59,752 nt of DNA from HGM04593 sp045631205 (GTDB lineage Bacteria; Bacteroidota; Bacteroidia; Bacteroidales; Bacteroidaceae). Made by a program: the position numbers and the translations under genes. The stretch covers positions 1 to 59,752 of the forward strand of contig JAZQUI010000017.1 in NCBI GenBank assembly GCA_045631205.1, given 5' to 3'. A model generated the notes under the pieces. That model saw nothing but the letters and a program-made list of their open reading frames with translations. It did not search any database and was not told the DNA's origin. Below are positions 35,527 through 45,097 of the stretch, one piece after another. Position 1 is the first letter of the stretch. Each line of letters begins with the position of its first letter.

Positions 35527-35823
35527 TCAGAAAGCCCAAGAGCCTGTTAATAAATAATGTAAAACAAACAATGCCACAAGGATTCCAATAATAAGTGTCG
35601 GAGTTTTCAAATGGTTGGCATTTTGCTTGCGACGCTTTAAATGTGTTGTAGAGTTCTGAAAAACACCTTTAAGACGTTCCCTGTAAGTAACCTCTTCGGG
35701 AGGCAACATACCTAAATCGCGTTTGGCATTATTGACGATTTTATCGAGTTTTTCCTTACGCTCGTCAACATATATATATTTATGCTCGAACTTGCGCGGA
35801 GCACCCATCTTGAAGAAACCCAT
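35527..35823 (-). CDS. Small tail-anchored membrane protein, unknown
   Basis: 98 residues from the ATG at 35823 (MGFFKMGAPRKFEHKYIY), chosen over an in-frame ATG at 35856 that would overlap the OstA-like gene by 29 bases. The cytosolic part is strongly charged (VDERKEKLDKIVNNAKRD); one C-terminal span (about residues 74-92, TPTLIIGILVALFVLHYLL) could act as a tail anchor. I do not recognise a named family. It sits between the OstA-like gene and mutL, 10 bases before mutL, and may serve envelope assembly. Confidence 0.75.
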   Translation of the reverse strand: MGFFKMGAPRKFEHKYIYVDERKEKLDKIVNNAKRDLGMLPPEEVTYRERLKGVFQNSTTHLKRRKQNANHLKTPTLIIGILVALFVLHYLLTGSWAF

Positions 35824-35827
35824 AACC

Positions 35828-37468
35828 CTAATTCTTTTTATCGTTAAACCTTTCAAGAGAGGGCAACGGGATATTCTCTCTGTTTATAACCTTCAACATC
35901 AACTCTTTTGCCTTAGTGCGACAATTGAATATATCATCCTTACTCTTGGGGCGCACATAGTCGAACCAGGCGAAGTTTTCGAGATAGCGCGCAGTCGATG
36001 GTATTTTACTCAAAGGATAGAAAACACCGCTCGAAGTATTAGGAACCACAATGCGATCCATCTGTCCGTCTTTCATATAAGCCGAAATATTACCGGCAAG
36101 GGTTGTATTCATTCCAACAAGAACACTATCCTCATCCATTGGGAAATAAACCACATTGGCACCACCGACAACATGCATACGATCGAGTTTACCATCTTTA
36201 AAGTGGAACTTCATCTCTTGTCCGTTTATCTGATTATAGCTGACAGAATCCATCTTTTCAGCATACAAGGTCTGCTTTATGACGTGCACCCAATCAATAG
36301 ATGCACTATCCATATACATCTTAATCTCCTCACCGAGAAGCTGTATGCCATCGTTCCACAAAATTGGATCCTTATACATTGTCATACAAGAGTCGCGTGA
36401 ATCGAAAACAAGAGAATCGCACGCCGCCTGCATGCTATTGCTGAACGCACGCACTTTATGACAAGCTCTTATTTGACGATAGAGAGAATCTGTTTCAAGA
36501 TTTTCACTCACCGCCCAAATAGTGTCGGCATGCAAAAAGAGTGAATCTTTCTGCGAAAAATCAACCACAACAGCGCGGTCGGTAACATAAGCCGAATCGA
36601 GAAGTTCATTCATATAGCTGTAATCACCGGTGAGCATATTATGGTTTTCCGGGTCAATGTAAACTATATTACCAAAAATCTCGCTCACACCCGCTGCTAT
36701 ATCATAATAAATGGAGTCTGCCGTAATGTTCTTTGTACCGTTATATAACACCGAACGATCAAGAAGAGTGGCATTACGGGCGGCAGTGTTATACAAACCT
36801 CGCTCAGAATATATACGATTTGCAACACCGTTATAAATATTGGTCGGGCCCAGAATTGTAGCAATTCTTGTTGCAGTGTTATATTGCAAAGTATCCGATT
36901 CAAGAGTAAATTGCGGATTCTGGATATTTACATTATCGTTAAACACAGCGACTTTTGTTCCCACACGATACTCGCCCCATAAGGATTCAAGCGTACTCTC
37001 GCCATCAAAAAGAGAACCTCCGTTAAAATAGTATCCCTTGTTGAGGTTGCGGTCAAAATCAAGGCTGTCGGTCTCAAGAACTGTGTTTTTATCTATCAAA
37101 CGCACATTGGTACGAACGCGTGCCAAATTGGAATCGCCATTATAATCCATATAATCGCCATAGAGGAAGAGTGTATCTCCCTGCTCCATCTTTACATTTC
37201 CAAAGGCCTGCACCGCATTCTTCTTAGTATAGAAATATGCACTATCGCAATACATATACATACTGTCCCTGCGAAAAGATACATCGCCCACAAGAATGAA
37301 TGCATCGGGCACGCGCATCTTGTCGAACTTTGTAGTATCGGCATGCAACAAATGAACATAAGTGCGTTTCTTTTCTGGAACAGTATCACCGCTATGCGAC
37401 ACAGAAGCGTTCTGCGCCACAGCGCACAACGCCACCAAGGTTAACATTATGAAAAGTTTTATTCTCAT
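35828..37468 (-). CDS. OstA-like (LptA/LptD N-terminal) periplasmic protein
   Basis: 546 residues from the ATG at 37468 (MRIKLFIMLTLVAL); an in-frame ATG at 37486 overlaps the upstream stop as TAATG and is also possible. A signal peptide precedes repeated beta segments of the OstA jellyroll: MYMYCDSAYFYTKKNAVQAF, TLFLYGDYMDYNGD and many -x-AD-S-I-Y-Y/-DTLQYN- repeats. Proteins of this fold form the LPS bridge (LptA) or the N-terminal part of LptD. This Bacteroidota version is much longer than LptA and has no LptD barrel. It lies directly after a SurA-like gene; in E. coli surA sits next to lptD. A role in LPS export is inferred. Confidence 0.87.
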   Translation of the reverse strand: MRIKLFIMLTLVALCAVAQNASVSHSGDTVPEKKRTYVHLLHADTTKFDKMRVPDAFILVGDVSFRRDSMYMYCDSAYFYTKKNAVQAFGNVKMEQGDTLFLYGDYMDYNGDSNLARVRTNVRLIDKNTVLETDSLDFDRNLNKGYYFNGGSLFDGESTLESLWGEYRVGTKVAVFNDNVNIQNPQFTLESDTLQYNTATRIATILGPTNIYNGVANRIYSERGLYNTAARNATLLDRSVLYNGTKNITADSIYYDIAAGVSEIFGNIVYIDPENHNMLTGDYSYMNELLDSAYVTDRAVVVDFSQKDSLFLHADTIWAVSENLETDSLYRQIRACHKVRAFSNSMQAACDSLVFDSRDSCMTMYKDPILWNDGIQLLGEEIKMYMDSASIDWVHVIKQTLYAEKMDSVSYNQINGQEMKFHFKDGKLDRMHVVGGANVVYFPMDEDSVLVGMNTTLAGNISAYMKDGQMDRIVVPNTSSGVFYPLSKIPSTARYLENFAWFDYVRPKSKDDIFNCRTKAKELMLKVINRENIPLPSLERFNDKKN

Positions 37469-37485
37469 CATCGATGCCAATATCA

Positions 37486-38841
37486 TTATTTATCCTCGTA
37501 GAACACCCAACCCGGGTATTTGAAATCTTCTTTCTTAGCATTACCGTTAAGACGGACATAAACGTTACGCTGTTTCTCACGTATCCACTCGGCAATACGC
37601 TCCTCACCCATTTTTGCCTTGTACATCTCCTTCAGCACCTCATAATCATCCTTAACACTTGCCTTGTGAGCCTCTATTTTCGATTTAAGCTTCACTATTG
37701 CACAAATGGTCTTGCCATTATCCAGTCTCATTGTAAAGGGAGACGAAACCTCGCCTACCTTCATTCCATCGACCACGCGCGCAACGTCCACAGGAAGATC
37801 CTGCAACTGCAAGCGCGATGCACCGGTCTGCTTATTGTACATAATACCGTGGTTATTGTTTGTCTCCTTGTCGAAAGAGCAAACGGCTACGGCTTCTTCA
37901 AATGTTATAGAGTCTTTTCTTATCTCGCGAGCAAGAGAATCGAGACTGAGCATCATTGTTTTAATATTCTGAGCCGATACTCTTGGCTTACGCAAAATGT
38001 GACGTACATTCACACGGTCACCACGCTTGTCTATGAGTTGAATTATGTGAAAGCCATATTCTGTTTCCACAATTTTGGAAACCTTTGAAGGGTCGGTAAG
38101 GTTGAATGCAGCAGTAGCAAATTCGGGTACAAACTGTCCACGACCTCTAAAACCTAGTTCTCCACCGCGACGGGCACTACCGGGGTCCTCGGAATAGAGC
38201 AGTGCAAGAGTAGAAAAACTTGTCTCACCGTTATTCACACGCTCGGCATAATCTCGCAATTCATCCTTTATGCGATCGATCTCTTCCATATCAACAGGAG
38301 GCTCAGCTGTTATTATCTGCACCTCAACCTGCTCCTGAACAAAGGGAACGCTATCCTGAGGCAGAGATTCTATATAACGACGAACAAGCGACGGAGATAC
38401 CTTTATATCTCCCACAATTCTATCGCGCATAAGCGACATCATACTGTAATTGTGAAGATTCTCATAAAGCATTTCGCGTATCTTGCGCATAGGCATTTTC
38501 TGATACTCCTCGAGTTTCTCTTTTGAGCCGGCACGCTGTATATGATCCTCGAGCTGCGCGTCGACCTGGCGCATCAAATGTGTTTCGTTAACCTCGACAC
38601 TGTCTATTGCTGCCTGATGCAGAAAAAGTTCCTGCACAGCAAGGTCCTCACCAACAACACTGTAAGGGTCGCCATTGAACTTACGATTCTCCAATGTCCA
38701 GTATTTTATAGCCTCCTCAATATCGGAACGCAATATAGATTTATCGCCAACAACCCACTCTACTCTGTCAATGACATTATCCTGTGCAAAAGAAACACCA
38801 AATGTCAAAACACAGATAACGGATAATATATATTTCTTCAT
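37486..38841 (-). CDS. SurA-like peptidyl-prolyl isomerase (two PPIC domains)
   Basis: 451 residues. Signal peptide 1-19 (ending SFAQ). The N-terminal SurA chaperone region starts VIDRVEWVVGDKSILRSDIEEAI. Two parvulin domains follow: one with FSTLALLYSEDPGSARRGGELGF and FVPEFATAAFNL, and a more divergent one after RVNVRHILRKPRVS. SurA carries unfolded outer-membrane proteins through the periplasm to the BAM complex. It lies between a SurA-like lipoprotein gene and the OstA-like gene, forming an outer-membrane assembly block. Confidence 0.92.
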   Translation of the reverse strand: MKKYILSVICVLTFGVSFAQDNVIDRVEWVVGDKSILRSDIEEAIKYWTLENRKFNGDPYSVVGEDLAVQELFLHQAAIDSVEVNETHLMRQVDAQLEDHIQRAGSKEKLEEYQKMPMRKIREMLYENLHNYSMMSLMRDRIVGDIKVSPSLVRRYIESLPQDSVPFVQEQVEVQIITAEPPVDMEEIDRIKDELRDYAERVNNGETSFSTLALLYSEDPGSARRGGELGFRGRGQFVPEFATAAFNLTDPSKVSKIVETEYGFHIIQLIDKRGDRVNVRHILRKPRVSAQNIKTMMLSLDSLAREIRKDSITFEEAVAVCSFDKETNNNHGIMYNKQTGASRLQLQDLPVDVARVVDGMKVGEVSSPFTMRLDNGKTICAIVKLKSKIEAHKASVKDDYEVLKEMYKAKMGEERIAEWIREKQRNVYVRLNGNAKKEDFKYPGWVFYEDK

Positions 38842-38881
38842 ACTTTCACAAATTGCACGGGCTTAAATAGCCTGCGTGTTT

Positions 38882-39742
38882 TTACTCTTTATAATATTTA
38901 ATGGCACCGGCCTTACAGGCCTCGTCATATATATCCTGCTTCTTCTCTTTTATAAAATTTGCCTTCATTGTGTTTGTCACAAGAGTGCGTATATCTTCCT
39001 CGACAAGTTCTATGGGTTTCAGCCCGCCTTTCTCTATCACCGAGTCGGCCGAAACAAAATAGATATAGTCCTTATCCTTAAATTCTATATTGGCAGAACG
39101 ACGAAGACGCTGACAAAGATCTTCTGCCGATATTGTAGTCTTTGATGCAATAACAGCCACACGTTCCCAGGTTTCAACAAAATAGTCATACACAACCTCA
39201 TTGGTAAGACTATACTTGTCGAGTTTTTCCAGATCGTCTATTTCACGGCTGCTATACCATTTACGCAGTTGTGACATTTTAGGAGCATTGACAGGAACTT
39301 TCAGGAAAAGACCTTTCACAATGGGTTCTTCAAGTTCAAACATTGCGCTGTTATTGTCATAGAATTCCTGTACCTTCTCGTCCGAAATATCGTTACGCAG
39401 GTGCTGCTCCACCAAACCTTCCTGATAGAGGTTCAGCACAAGGCTACGCCTGTAACTCTCAACAAGCCTTTCAACCTCACCCGAAGAAGGTATATTACGC
39501 AATGCCACGCTATAAAAAAGAGCCTCCTCAACCCAACGTCTGATATAGTCGTTTACATACTTTGCACTATCCGAAGCCGGAAGATTGGCGGCATAAAAGC
39601 GTTGCACATCTTCTTCATACAAAAACTCGTTACCAACACTCACCAAAGGAGTTTTCCCTTTATGCAGTATCTCCTCTTTGCACGATGACAGCGCAAAGAG
39701 GGGACACAAAGCTATGATTATAAGAGTTCTTGTCACATTCAT
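38882..39742 (-). CDS. SurA-like lipoprotein without a clear isomerase domain
   Basis: 286 residues. The N-terminus is a lipoprotein signal with lipobox ALSSC (Cys at 21), so the protein is membrane-attached. The region after it (LVSVGNEFLYEEDVQRFYAANL) matches the SurA N-terminal chaperone segment. The PPIC active-site pattern (the ARRGGELGF and F-x-x-A segments) is not visible, so it may be a chaperone only. It stands between two SurA-like proteins with complete or partial isomerase domains. A -7 box 56 bases upstream suggests an extra promoter inside the block. Confidence 0.83.
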   Translation of the reverse strand: MNVTRTLIIIALCPLFALSSCKEEILHKGKTPLVSVGNEFLYEEDVQRFYAANLPASDSAKYVNDYIRRWVEEALFYSVALRNIPSSGEVERLVESYRRSLVLNLYQEGLVEQHLRNDISDEKVQEFYDNNSAMFELEEPIVKGLFLKVPVNAPKMSQLRKWYSSREIDDLEKLDKYSLTNEVVYDYFVETWERVAVIASKTTISAEDLCQRLRRSANIEFKDKDYIYFVSADSVIEKGGLKPIELVEEDIRTLVTNTMKANFIKEKKQDIYDEACKAGAIKYYKE

Positions 39743-39797
39743 AGTGTGATATCTGTCTTTTTGTCGTAAACGGATATATTATTTCCTTTATTCACGA

Positions 39798-39805
39798 CAA
39801 AGATA
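39798..39805 (-). promoter_or_regulatory. -7 box for the SurA-like lipoprotein gene
   Basis: TATCTTTG on the minus strand, full -7 match in the 77-base gap before the lipoprotein gene; no TTTG at the -33 distance. Confidence 0.4.
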
Positions 39806-39819
39806 CAAAATATACTTTT

Positions 39820-41247
39820 TCAGTCGTGGTTATTAACGGTTTTTAGCACCTCTTCATTTATTTCAACATCGTACTTACGACGAAGTTTCTTTACCCACTT
39901 CTGCTCCTTGTATTTGTTATAATCGTCAATAACGGCACCTTTTACATCGGTATAGGTCTCGGGAGACTCTATAACCTTGCCGACAACATCGACAAAAGGA
40001 AGTTGCTCTCTCTTGTCACCACCGGCACCCTGGCCGAACACAAGGTAATCAACCCAGTTGTTATCACCTACGGCATAAATTCCGAGTTCCATTCGAATAG
40101 AGCGTTTCTCCTCTTTTTCAAAACTCTCAGCTACGAGCGAGCGATACTCATCCTTATGCTTGCCGGCAAGCAACGTTTTTACAGAATCGAGCAGTTCCTG
40201 CGATTTGGTAAATACCACCGCACCACGGAAACGTGGCTGGTCAAACTTATATTTCTTTTTATTCTTCTTGAAGAACTTGACAAGTTCTTTCGCCTCATCG
40301 GCCTCTTTTTTCCAAACCTCACGATTTGAAATCTCAAAGAAAAGCAGACCTTCGTAATACTCACGCATAAGGTTGCCGAATTCAGGATATTTGCTTTCAA
40401 GCAAACTATCTTCCTTGGCAAGAGCCTCCTCGGGTGTCATTCCACCGCCATAGGCATTGGCAAGGTCACGACCTTTCTTCAAACGCGCAGTCTTTCTGAT
40501 ATTCTCTTTCTCAAGCATATTCATTATTGGCTCGCGATATTGCTCAAAAGTTCCAAAGGGACGAGAAGATATTCTCTTTGCAATGTGATAACCGGCCGGA
40601 GATTTGAATGGAGCGGAATACTCACCGTCGGCCAAAGCATAAGCCTCCTTTTCAAATTCCTCATATACCTGTCCGCGAATAATTTCGAAAGGTTTAAGAT
40701 ACTGAGCTGGCATATTGACAAAAACAGCAACCTCGTCAAAAGTCTTACCGTTTTGCAACATCACATAGGCCGAATCCATTTTTGCTTTTGCAGCATCCAC
40801 CTCCTGCTGTGTTGCCTTTTGGGAAAGTGGTACAGCAAGATGCATAACATTCACAAAACCATCTTTTCCGATGGTTGCGGAATCCTTTAAATAAACGCGA
40901 TAGGCTTCGAGTTCTATAAAGTCTTTGTCGGTGAGATAATCCTCGGCAAGAGCAGCACGGTCTTTCTCATACTCCTGCTTGAAAGAAGAAAGAGTATCCA
41001 ACTTCTGGGCTTTTGCTTCGGCAACCTTCAGTTTGAAATTCACAAACATGGGCAAATACTCATCAATGGAGTATTCAATTTCGGCCTGCCCTGTATTGTT
41101 CTTGTTATATGCATACTCGAACTCAGAGCGCTTTATATCGACACCGGCAACGGTCATAAGCACCAGGTCGCCTCCTTGAGCAAAAATCGCCTGACAAGAT
41201 GCAACCACAAGTGTTATGAGTGAAAAAAATCTGCTGATATTCATCAT
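39820..41247 (-). CDS. SurA-like peptidyl-prolyl isomerase
   Basis: 475 residues. A signal peptide (about 1-23) precedes a SurA N-terminal region (VLMTVAGVDIKRSEFEYAYNKNN, YLPMFVNFKLKVAEA). A parvulin domain follows (NVMHLAVPLSQKATQQEVDAAKAKMDSAY ... KTFDEVA ... GYHIAKRI). The C-terminal part is long, charged and without a known domain. It should act in the periplasm on outer-membrane proteins. It lies 7 bases after guaB, and is the first of three SurA-like genes in a row. Confidence 0.9.
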   Translation of the reverse strand: MMNISRFFSLITLVVASCQAIFAQGGDLVLMTVAGVDIKRSEFEYAYNKNNTGQAEIEYSIDEYLPMFVNFKLKVAEAKAQKLDTLSSFKQEYEKDRAALAEDYLTDKDFIELEAYRVYLKDSATIGKDGFVNVMHLAVPLSQKATQQEVDAAKAKMDSAYVMLQNGKTFDEVAVFVNMPAQYLKPFEIIRGQVYEEFEKEAYALADGEYSAPFKSPAGYHIAKRISSRPFGTFEQYREPIMNMLEKENIRKTARLKKGRDLANAYGGGMTPEEALAKEDSLLESKYPEFGNLMREYYEGLLFFEISNREVWKKEADEAKELVKFFKKNKKKYKFDQPRFRGAVVFTKSQELLDSVKTLLAGKHKDEYRSLVAESFEKEEKRSIRMELGIYAVGDNNWVDYLVFGQGAGGDKREQLPFVDVVGKVIESPETYTDVKGAVIDDYNKYKEQKWVKKLRRKYDVEINEEVLKTVNNHD

Positions 41248-41253
41248 ATCTTT

Positions 41254-42732
41254 TTATTCGGGACGGCTGTAATTGGGAGCCTCACTGGTGATGGCAACAT
41301 CGTGGGGATGACTCTCAAGCACACCTGCATTTGTTATTCTCACAAATTTAGCATTATGCAAGGTTTCAATATCGGGAGCACCACAATAGCCCATACCGCT
41401 ACGGAGTCCTCCTACAAGCTGATAAATAACCTCCTGCAATGTTCCTTTGTAAGGTACGCGGGCCGCAATACCCTCGGGAACCAGTTTTTTCTTGTCGGCA
41501 GTATCAGACTGGAAGTAACGATCCTTGGAACCACATTCCATAGCCTCCAAAGAACCCATACCGCGATATGATTTAAATTTACGGCCATTGAAGATTATAG
41601 TATCACCGGGAGACTCTTCGGTACCTGCTACCAAAGAACCAATCATTACACTGTAACCACCGGCAGCAAGTGCTTTTACCACATCGCCCGAATAGCGAAG
41701 ACCACCGTCGGCAATCAAAGGCACACCTGTACCTTCGAGTGCTTTAGCAACATCGTAAACAGCCGACAACTGAGGTACACCGACACCTGCCACAACGCGG
41801 GTTGTACAGATTGAACCGGGGCCTATACCAACCTTAACAGCATCGGCACCGGCTTCAACCAACATCTTGGCAGCCTCGCCTGTTGCAACGTTACCCACAA
41901 CGATATCTATCTGCGGATAAGCAGCCTTTGCCTCTTTAAGTTTGTTTATAACGCCTGCCGAGTGTCCGTGTGCAGTATCAATGATAATAGCATCGACACC
42001 TGCCTCAACAAGAGCCTTGATGCGGTCCATAGCGTCAACTGTAACGCCGACACCCGCTGCTACGCGAAGACGACCTTTCGCATCTTTGCAAGCCATAGGC
42101 TTATCCTTTGCTTTGGTGATATCCTTGTATGTTATAAGACCAATGAGCTTACCATCGTTGTCAACAACGGGAAGTTTCTCAATTTTGTTTTCACGCAATA
42201 TTTTAGCCGCCGACTCCATATCGGTCTTCTGATGAGTTACCACAAGGTTCTCGCTTGTCATAACCTCACTTACAGGGCGGCTCATATTTGTTTCGAAACG
42301 GAGGTCGCGGTTGGTTACAATACCAACGAGTTTCTGCTCCTCGTCAACAACAGGGATACCGCCGATATGATATTCTGCCATGAGATCAAGAGCATCTTTC
42401 ACGGTTGCTGCCACTTTTATTGTCACAGGATCATATATCATACCGTTCTCGGCACGCTTAACAATAGCCACCTGATGTGCCTGTTCAACAATCGACATAT
42501 TTTTGTGAATAACACCGATACCACCCTCACGAGCTATGGCAATAGCCATTTTAGCCTCAGTTACAGTATCCATCGCCGCTGTAACAAAGGGGATATTCAA
42601 GTCGATATTACGCGAAAATTTGGTTTTCATACTAACCTCCTTGGGCAACACCTCGGAGTAAGCCGGGATGAGCAATACATCGTCGTATGTAAGGCCATCA
42701 ATTGCAATCTTGTCTTTAATAAAATCGTTCAT
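41254..42732 (-). CDS. guaB: Inosine-5'-monophosphate dehydrogenase
   Basis: 492 residues. It oxidises IMP to XMP, the first step to GTP. The TIM barrel carries the catalytic Cys in GPGSICTTRVVAG and the flap with YRGMGSLEAM. Two CBS domains are inserted (about 95-215, HIGGIPVVDEEQKLVGIVTNRD and LPVVDNDGKLIGLITYKD) that can sense nucleotides. It lies 20 bases after recQ and 7 before the first SurA-like gene, so it is in the same run of genes. Confidence 0.98.
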   Translation of the reverse strand: MNDFIKDKIAIDGLTYDDVLLIPAYSEVLPKEVSMKTKFSRNIDLNIPFVTAAMDTVTEAKMAIAIAREGGIGVIHKNMSIVEQAHQVAIVKRAENGMIYDPVTIKVAATVKDALDLMAEYHIGGIPVVDEEQKLVGIVTNRDLRFETNMSRPVSEVMTSENLVVTHQKTDMESAAKILRENKIEKLPVVDNDGKLIGLITYKDITKAKDKPMACKDAKGRLRVAAGVGVTVDAMDRIKALVEAGVDAIIIDTAHGHSAGVINKLKEAKAAYPQIDIVVGNVATGEAAKMLVEAGADAVKVGIGPGSICTTRVVAGVGVPQLSAVYDVAKALEGTGVPLIADGGLRYSGDVVKALAAGGYSVMIGSLVAGTEESPGDTIIFNGRKFKSYRGMGSLEAMECGSKDRYFQSDTADKKKLVPEGIAARVPYKGTLQEVIYQLVGGLRSGMGYCGAPDIETLHNAKFVRITNAGVLESHPHDVAITSEAPNYSRPE

Positions 42733-42751
42733 ATATTTTCTTGTATGTTTC

Positions 42752-44926
42752 TTAATTACCCATTTCTGATATGAATTTCACGCGCACAAGACGAATCTCT
42801 TCTTCGCTGTAATCGGCGCCGAGCACATCCAACGCAGCATTTATGCTGTCGGTATCGGAGCTCTTAAAGTAGTCATATATCTCCTGTACGTTTTCCTCAT
42901 CCATAATCTCTTCGAGGAAATAATCAATATTTAGTTTTGTGCCGGAGTAAACAATTGACTCAACCTCCTCGAGCAATTCCTCGAACTCAACGCCACGGCT
43001 TATGGCAAGGTCGTCAAGTGCCACCTTGCGGTCGATTGCGCTGATTACGCTGACCTTCAATTTCGATTTGTTGGCAACAGTACGCACGCGGAAATCCTCG
43101 GGGCGGTCTATCTCATTCTCCTCACAGTGGCGTTTGATGAGCGAACAGAACTCCTCGCCATAACGCTTTGCCTTTCCTTCGCCCACACCGGGAATATTCT
43201 TCAATTCGTCAAAGGTTATGGGGTATGTGGTTGCCATTGCCTCGAGTGATGGATCCTGGAATATCACATAAGGAGGAAGTTCCAACTGCTTCGCAAGTTT
43301 CTTACGCAAATTCTTAAGCATTGCATACAGTTCGGGATCCACAGCAAATGTACTGCCGGCTTGGGGAACAGCTTCGGTCTCGGTAAAATCACGATCTTCA
43401 ACAATCTTGAACGATTGAGGCTTCTCAAGGAACTTGCGTCCCTCAGCTGTAACCTTCAAAAGACCATAATTCTCCACATCCTTGTCAAGATAACCGGCTA
43501 TAAGAGCCTGGCGTATCACTGCATTCCAACGCTTGGGTTCCTCATCGACACCGCAACCGAAACACTCGAGTTCATCATGTCTGTGTGAGATTATATCGGC
43601 TGTTTCTTTGCCCGTCAGGACGTCTATAACGTACTCTACCTTAAAATTCTCTTTAATTGCAAGAACCGTCTCTATTACGGCTTCGAGCAACTCTTTTGCC
43701 TCCACCTGTTTTTTGGGTGTCAGGCAGTTATCACAATTACCACAATTTTCCACTTCAAAATTTTCACCAAAATAATGTAACAACAATTTCCTGCGACAAA
43801 CCGATGATTCTGCATATGCAGTGGTTTCGTGCAAAAGCTGACGACCTATATACTGCTCAGCCAAAGGCTTGCCTTCAAGGAACTTTTCGAGTTTCTGTAA
43901 ATCTTTGCTATTGTAATAGGCTATACACTGCCCCTCGCCGCCATCGCGACCTGCACGACCGGTCTCTTGATAATATCCTTCAAGGCTTTTGGGTATATCA
44001 TAATGTATCACATAGCGCACATCGGGTTTGTCAATACCCATACCAAACGCTATTGTAGCGACTATCACATCTATTTTCTCCATAATGAACTCGTCCTGTG
44101 TCTGCGACCTCATTGCCGAGTCCATACCTGCGTGATAGGCTTTTGCCGAAATTTCATTTGCCTGCAACACCTCGGCAAGTTCTTCAACTTTCTTACGGCT
44201 CAAACAGTAGATGATACCCGACTTGCCGGGATTCGACTTTATGAATTTTATAATATCCTTATCGACATTCTTTGTTTTGGGCCTTACCTCGTAATAGAGG
44301 TTTGGGCGGTTGAACGACGATTTGAAATCAGGGGCATTTTGTATTCCCAGGTTCTTCTTGATATCGTCGCGAACCTTTGCCGTTGCAGTTGCCGTAAGTG
44401 CAATGACAGGAGCTTTTCCTATCTCGTTTATTATGGGACGTATGCGACGATACTCGGGACGGAAGTCGTGACCCCACTCCGAAATACAGTGCGCCTCGTC
44501 TATAGCATAGAATGATATTTTTATACTTTTCAAGAACTCCACGTTATCCTCTTTCGTAAGCGACTCAGGAGCAACGTAGAGCAATTTTGTCTTCCCCGAC
44601 ACAACATCGGCCTTAACCTCTTCGATTGCCTGTTTTGTAAGCGAAGAGTTCAAGAAGTGTGCAACACCATCCTCCTCGTGGAAGTTTCTGATGGCATCGA
44701 CCTGATTCTTCATAAGGGCTATCAGCGGAGATATCACAATGGCAGTTCCCTCCATTACGAGCGAGGGTAACTGGTAGCAGAGAGATTTTCCACCACCGGT
44801 AGGCATCAGCACAAAGGCATCATTACCATCAAGGAGATTTTTGATGACCGCTTCCTGATCCCCCTTAAATGCATCGAAACCGAAATTCTCTTTCAGAATT
44901 TCCGCCAAATTATACTTCTTTGTCAT
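42752..44926 (-). CDS. recQ: ATP-dependent DNA helicase RecQ
   Basis: 724 residues, somewhat longer than E. coli RecQ (about 610). The SF2 helicase core has Walker A (MPTGGGKSLCYQLP), DEAH (FYAIDEAHCISEWGHDFR) and motif VI (YYQETGRAGRDG). The zinc-binding Cys set is CRRKLLLHYF...CGNCDNC, followed by the winged-helix (RQC) and an HRDC domain (LRKKLAKQLELPPYVIFQD ... GVGEGKAKRYGEEF). About 110 acidic residues at the C-terminus extend beyond HRDC. It unwinds recombination and fork intermediates. First gene of the run that leads to mutL. Confidence 0.97.
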   Translation of the reverse strand: MTKKYNLAEILKENFGFDAFKGDQEAVIKNLLDGNDAFVLMPTGGGKSLCYQLPSLVMEGTAIVISPLIALMKNQVDAIRNFHEEDGVAHFLNSSLTKQAIEEVKADVVSGKTKLLYVAPESLTKEDNVEFLKSIKISFYAIDEAHCISEWGHDFRPEYRRIRPIINEIGKAPVIALTATATAKVRDDIKKNLGIQNAPDFKSSFNRPNLYYEVRPKTKNVDKDIIKFIKSNPGKSGIIYCLSRKKVEELAEVLQANEISAKAYHAGMDSAMRSQTQDEFIMEKIDVIVATIAFGMGIDKPDVRYVIHYDIPKSLEGYYQETGRAGRDGGEGQCIAYYNSKDLQKLEKFLEGKPLAEQYIGRQLLHETTAYAESSVCRRKLLLHYFGENFEVENCGNCDNCLTPKKQVEAKELLEAVIETVLAIKENFKVEYVIDVLTGKETADIISHRHDELECFGCGVDEEPKRWNAVIRQALIAGYLDKDVENYGLLKVTAEGRKFLEKPQSFKIVEDRDFTETEAVPQAGSTFAVDPELYAMLKNLRKKLAKQLELPPYVIFQDPSLEAMATTYPITFDELKNIPGVGEGKAKRYGEEFCSLIKRHCEENEIDRPEDFRVRTVANKSKLKVSVISAIDRKVALDDLAISRGVEFEELLEEVESIVYSGTKLNIDYFLEEIMDEENVQEIYDYFKSSDTDSINAALDVLGADYSEEEIRLVRVKFISEMGN

Positions 44927-44949
44927 TTTACAATATGCCTATTTGCTAA

Positions 44950-44982
44950 CAAAGTTATAAATATCTCCATAAAACGCACAAA
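44950..44982 (-). promoter_or_regulatory. Promoter for recQ
   Basis: Minus strand: -33 TTTG (44982-44979), 21-base spacer, -7 TAACTTTG (44957-44950). Start near 44943, leader of about 17 bases. Confidence 0.7.
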
Positions 44983-45042
44983 CTTTTCAAAAGATATTTT
45001 TAAAAAACGTCGTTTTTTTTTGCAAGGCCGAAAGATATTTAA

Positions 45043-45076
45043 AAAAACGCCCCTTCGGAGTCCGAAGGGGTGTTTT
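45043..45076 (-). terminator. Terminator after clpX
   Basis: AAAACGCCCCTTCGG (from 45044) pairs with CCGAAGGGGTGTTTT (to 45076) around a 3-4 base loop; on the minus strand it is followed by T. It lies 22 bases after the clpX stop codon. Confidence 0.88.
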
Positions 45077-45097
45077 GCTTTATTGAGAACAACTCGC

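Noticed and set aside
41962..42774. A 270-codon frame on the plus strand
   Set aside because: It is antisense to guaB and crosses into recQ; no recognisable domain.
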